Shown: one piece after another, positions 6,414 to 8,017 of the stretch | Numbering within the stretch: position 1 is the first letter of the stretch | Layout: each line of letters starts with the position of its first letter | Assembly (NCBI GenBank): GCA_012522255.1 | Contig: JAAYKT010000053.1 | Coordinates: 1 to 8,017 of the forward strand | Direction: 5' to 3' | Origin: Clostridiales bacterium | GTDB lineage: Bacteria; Bacillota; Clostridia; Lutisporales; Lutisporaceae | Length of the DNA: 8,017 bases | Notes under the pieces: model-generated | The model's input: the letters and a program-made list of their open reading frames with translations, nothing else | Told to the model about the DNA's origin: nothing | The model's database searches: none | Made by a program: the position numbers and the translations under genes

Positions 6414-6713
6414 ATGAAAGAAATTGAAAAATTGAGAGAGCAGATAGATATTATAGATGATGAATTGGTTGAGCTTTTTGAAAAAAGGATGGAATTGGTG
6501 GTAAGAATAGGTGACATAAAAAGAAATTATACTTTGGGGATAACCGATTTCGACAGAGAAAAGGAAATTATTAAAAGGGCAATAGGAAAATTGAAAAATA
6601 AGGGCTTTTCCCGGGAAATAATGGCTTTTTTAGACAATATTATTGGATTGAGCAAAACTGTACAACAAAAGAATGAAGACATTAAAGTATCTCATAAAAC
6701 TACAAAACAATGA
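6414..6713 (+). CDS. Stand-alone AroQ-fold chorismate mutase
   Basis: A 99-residue all-helical chorismate mutase (CM_2, PF01817), which rearranges chorismate to prephenate, the branch point to phenylalanine and tyrosine, in the cytoplasm as an intertwined dimer. Aligned by eye with the E. coli P-protein mutase domain, the active-site residues are all present: R8, R25, K36, D45, R48, E49, S80 and Q84 correspond to R11, R28, K39, D48, R51, E52, S84 and Q88. The protein has no fused prephenate dehydratase, dehydrogenase or DAHP synthase and no signal peptide, so it is a cytoplasmic monofunctional enzyme. The last 14 residues are a polar tail. No other aromatic-pathway gene lies in the window, so its operon context is unusual. 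Confidence 0.92.
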   Translation: MKEIEKLREQIDIIDDELVELFEKRMELVVRIGDIKRNYTLGITDFDREKEIIKRAIGKLKNKGFSREIMAFLDNIIGLSKTVQQKNEDIKVSHKTTKQ

Positions 6714-6754
6714 GAATGTAAGCGATATGCGGACTATTTGAAGGAAATGTGGCA

Positions 6755-6778
6755 TAAACCGTCGTTTTCAAATATGTA
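6755..6778 (+). repeat. Direct repeat copy B, after the chorismate mutase gene
   Basis: Second copy of the 24-base repeat at 6316-6339 (21 of 24 identical), 41 bases after the chorismate mutase stop. In one frame the region from 6714 to 6778 reads as an uninterrupted short peptide ending WHKPSFSNM; copy A can be read as KPLFSNIY. There is no ribosome binding site or start for copy B, so I do not call a gene. Confidence 0.6.
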
Positions 6779-6824
6779 ATTCTTTCTTATCTCTCATATA
6801 ATAGACTCAAGAGCTTTATCTTGT

Positions 6825-6879
6825 ATATAAAACAAATTACTTATATTCCGTGCCAACATATCCTTGTTTTATATGGCAC
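6825..6879 (+). promoter_or_regulatory. Candidate structured RNA with competing or pseudoknotted stems
   Basis: ATATAAAACAA (6825-6835) is the exact reverse complement of TTGTTTTATAT (6864-6874). Inside its 28-base loop lies GTGCC (6850-6854), complementary to GGCAC (6875-6879), which directly follows the first stem; together they could form an H-type pseudoknot. Alternatively GTGCC plus ATAT (6858-6861) pairs with ATATGGCAC (6871-6879), which breaks the lower part of the first stem. TATAAT at 6797-6802, with no good -35, could start a transcript through this region into the threonine dehydrogenase gene. No known riboswitch consensus is recognised. Function is inference. Confidence 0.4.
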
Positions 6880-6887
6880 ATGACTAT

Positions 6888-6969
6888 AAAAGCGGTTTTT
6901 TCGCAACATAAAATACGGAAAAACAATTGGCAACTATGTGTACTTGTAACATGATGCGAGGCCGCTTTT
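6888..6969 (+). repeat. 82-base imperfect hairpin upstream of the threonine dehydrogenase gene
   Basis: AAAAGCGG (6888-6895) and CCGCTTTT (6962-6969) are perfect complements. A second stem lies inside: TCGCAACAT (6901-6909) pairs with ATGATGCGA (6951-6959) at eight of nine positions. Only five T's on the left and two G's on the right separate the two stems. The right arm ends 15 bases before the TATAAT at 6985-6990. It could be a folded leader, an operator-like element covering the -35 region, or a small mobile repeat; the sequence alone does not decide. Confidence 0.5.
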
Positions 6970-6984
6970 GATATCTGTTATACC

Positions 6985-6990
6985 TATAAT
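6985..6990 (+). promoter_or_regulatory. Candidate -10 element of the threonine dehydrogenase gene
   Basis: TATAAT is a perfect -10 match. At 17 bases upstream there is only CCGCTT, part of the hairpin right arm, so no real -35 is present. Transcription would begin near 6997, three bases before the Shine-Dalgarno GGGAG (7000-7004), an unusually short leader. An upstream promoter with a longer leader is equally possible. Confidence 0.3.
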
Positions 6991-7011
6991 ATATTGTATG
7001 GGAGTGTAGAA

Positions 7012-7968
7012 ATGAGAAAGATTTTGATAACCGGTGCTTTGGGTCAAATAGGATCAGAACTTACAGTACATATGCGGGAAGTATATGGGACCGCCAATGT
7101 AGTTGCCTCGGGCAGGAGGACGCCCAAGGGTTCTGTGGTTGTAGAAGATGGTATATTTGAATTGATAGATACCAGCGATGTCTCACAAATAGTCAATGCA
7201 GTAAAAAAACATAAAATAGATACTATAGTACATTTATCTGCTATATTGTCAGCTGTAGGCGAATCAGATCCTGTTAAAGCATGGGACGTGAATGTAGGAA
7301 GCCTGCTCAAAGTATTGGAAATTGCCAGAGAATACAATTGTTCCGTGTTTACACCCAGCTCCATAGCTGTTTTCGGTGTTGGGTATCAGAAGATGAAAAC
7401 CCCTCAGGATGAGTATCAAAGACCGACAACCATGTATGGTGTTACAAAGTCTTCCGGAGAATTATTATGCGACTATTATTCCAAAAGATTTGGTGTGGAT
7501 ACCAGGGGTGTGCGCTTTCCCGGATTAATATCCAATGTTACACTGCCGGGCGGAGGCACAACGGATTACGCTGTTCATATTTATTATGAAGCAATTAAGA
7601 ATAAGAAATATTCCTCTTTTATAAATAAAGGCACTTATATGGATATGATGTATATGCCTGATGCCCTTGATGCCATTGTAAACTTGATTGAGGCGGATCC
7701 GGCGAAACTGATTCATAGAAACGCCTTCAATGTTACTGCTATGAGCTTTGCACCGGAACATGTTGCGGACGAAATAAAAAAACATATCCCCGAGTTTGAG
7801 ATTGTTTATGATGTGGATCCCGTAAAACAGGCTATAGCAGAATCGTGGCCGGACTCACTGGACGATACAGCGGCAAGAGAGGAGTGGGACTGGAATCCCA
7901 AATATAACTTGCAAACCATGACATCGGATATGCTATCCAAACTAAGAGCTAAATTAAAAAACGAATAG
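7012..7968 (+). CDS. SDR-type NAD-dependent L-threonine 3-dehydrogenase
   Basis: A 318-residue cytoplasmic enzyme that oxidises L-threonine to 2-amino-3-ketobutyrate with NAD, feeding glycine and acetyl-CoA formation. It belongs to the extended short-chain dehydrogenases related to UDP-galactose 4-epimerase, not to the zinc-dependent Tdh of E. coli. Seen: Rossmann motif GALGQIG (8-14), D53 in a mid-domain strand, HLSA (74-77), TPSSIAVFG (114-122), catalytic Y142-x-x-x-K146, and stretches I recognise as specific to the threonine dehydrogenase subgroup: TMYGVTK, GVDTRGVRFPGLIS (161-174), PGGGTTDYAV (179-188), MMYMPDA (212-218) and ESWPDSLDD (277-285). I chose ATG 7012 because GGGAG lies seven bases upstream; a TTG at 6994 would extend the frame by six codons without support. 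The partner gene kbl is not in the window, and a terminator closes the unit. An epimerase of another substrate is the less likely alternative. Confidence 0.85.
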   Translation: MRKILITGALGQIGSELTVHMREVYGTANVVASGRRTPKGSVVVEDGIFELIDTSDVSQIVNAVKKHKIDTIVHLSAILSAVGESDPVKAWDVNVGSLLKVLEIAREYNCSVFTPSSIAVFGVGYQKMKTPQDEYQRPTTMYGVTKSSGELLCDYYSKRFGVDTRGVRFPGLISNVTLPGGGTTDYAVHIYYEAIKNKKYSSFINKGTYMDMMYMPDALDAIVNLIEADPAKLIHRNAFNVTAMSFAPEHVADEIKKHIPEFEIVYDVDPVKQAIAESWPDSLDDTAAREEWDWNPKYNLQTMTSDMLSKLRAKLKNE

Positions 7969-7978
7969 ATATTGAGAG

Positions 7979-8014
7979 AAATAAAGGCTGAAACACATAG
8001 GCCTTTATTTTTTT
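7979..8014 (+). terminator. Strong intrinsic terminator after the threonine dehydrogenase gene
   Basis: AAATAAAGGC (7979-7988) pairs perfectly with GCCTTTATTT (8001-8010) around a 12-base loop, and an unbroken T tract (8008-8014) follows. It begins 11 bases after the stop codon, so the dehydrogenase is the last gene of its transcript. Confidence 0.9.
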
Positions 8015-8017
8015 GCG

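Noticed and set aside
6994..7011. TTG start for the threonine dehydrogenase
   Set aside because: It precedes the Shine-Dalgarno sequence, and ATG 7012 has ideal spacing and gives the normal N-terminus just before the Rossmann motif.
6714..7011. T-box leader or known riboswitch before threonine dehydrogenase
   Set aside because: The conserved T-box core (TGGNACC-type) is absent, and I could not match glycine, c-di-GMP, fluoride or SAM riboswitch cores by eye.

Overview
The window is a low-GC stretch from what looks like an endospore-forming member of the Clostridia. The pointers are AT-rich spacers, strong GGAGG-type ribosome binding sites, AGA-rich arginine codons, a cell-surface protein with S-layer-homology (SLH) domains, and a small Spo0E-like protein with a consensus Spo0A box upstream. 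Genus cannot be fixed from the sequence alone. No mobile element, phage gene, CRISPR array, tRNA or rRNA is visible.

Layout: bases 1-36 hold the terminator of a gene outside the window. A short AT-rich promoter region leads to one very large gene (335-5203) for a secreted, SLH-anchored protein. It carries two metallophosphoesterase domains, a repeated beta-rich module, two InlB/Flg_new repeats, three group-4-like Ig domains, one group-3-like Ig domain and three SLH repeats. Its 5' end is odd. The only good Shine-Dalgarno/ATG pair (245-260) is one reading frame away, and a perfect 14-bp inverted repeat follows that ATG directly. A hairpin at 5238-5277 separates this gene from a convergent 55-codon gene on the minus strand (5511-5344). 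That small gene starts with TTG, is Spo0E-like, and has an exact Spo0A box in its upstream region. Three plus-strand genes follow: a nitroreductase-family flavoprotein (5815-6318), a stand-alone AroQ-fold chorismate mutase (6414-6713), and an SDR-type L-threonine 3-dehydrogenase (7012-7968) closed by a strong intrinsic terminator.

The three plus-strand enzymes do not form an obvious pathway. Each has its own candidate promoter and the spacers are 95 and 298 bases, so they are probably separate units. The 298-base spacer before the threonine dehydrogenase is rich in inverted repeats, including two that could compete or form a pseudoknot, and is the best candidate here for an undescribed cis-acting RNA. 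Other points worth attention are the His-to-Tyr change in the first metallophosphoesterase, the frame problem at the start of the large gene, the altered signature of the Spo0E-like protein, and a 24-base direct repeat shared by two intergenic regions.
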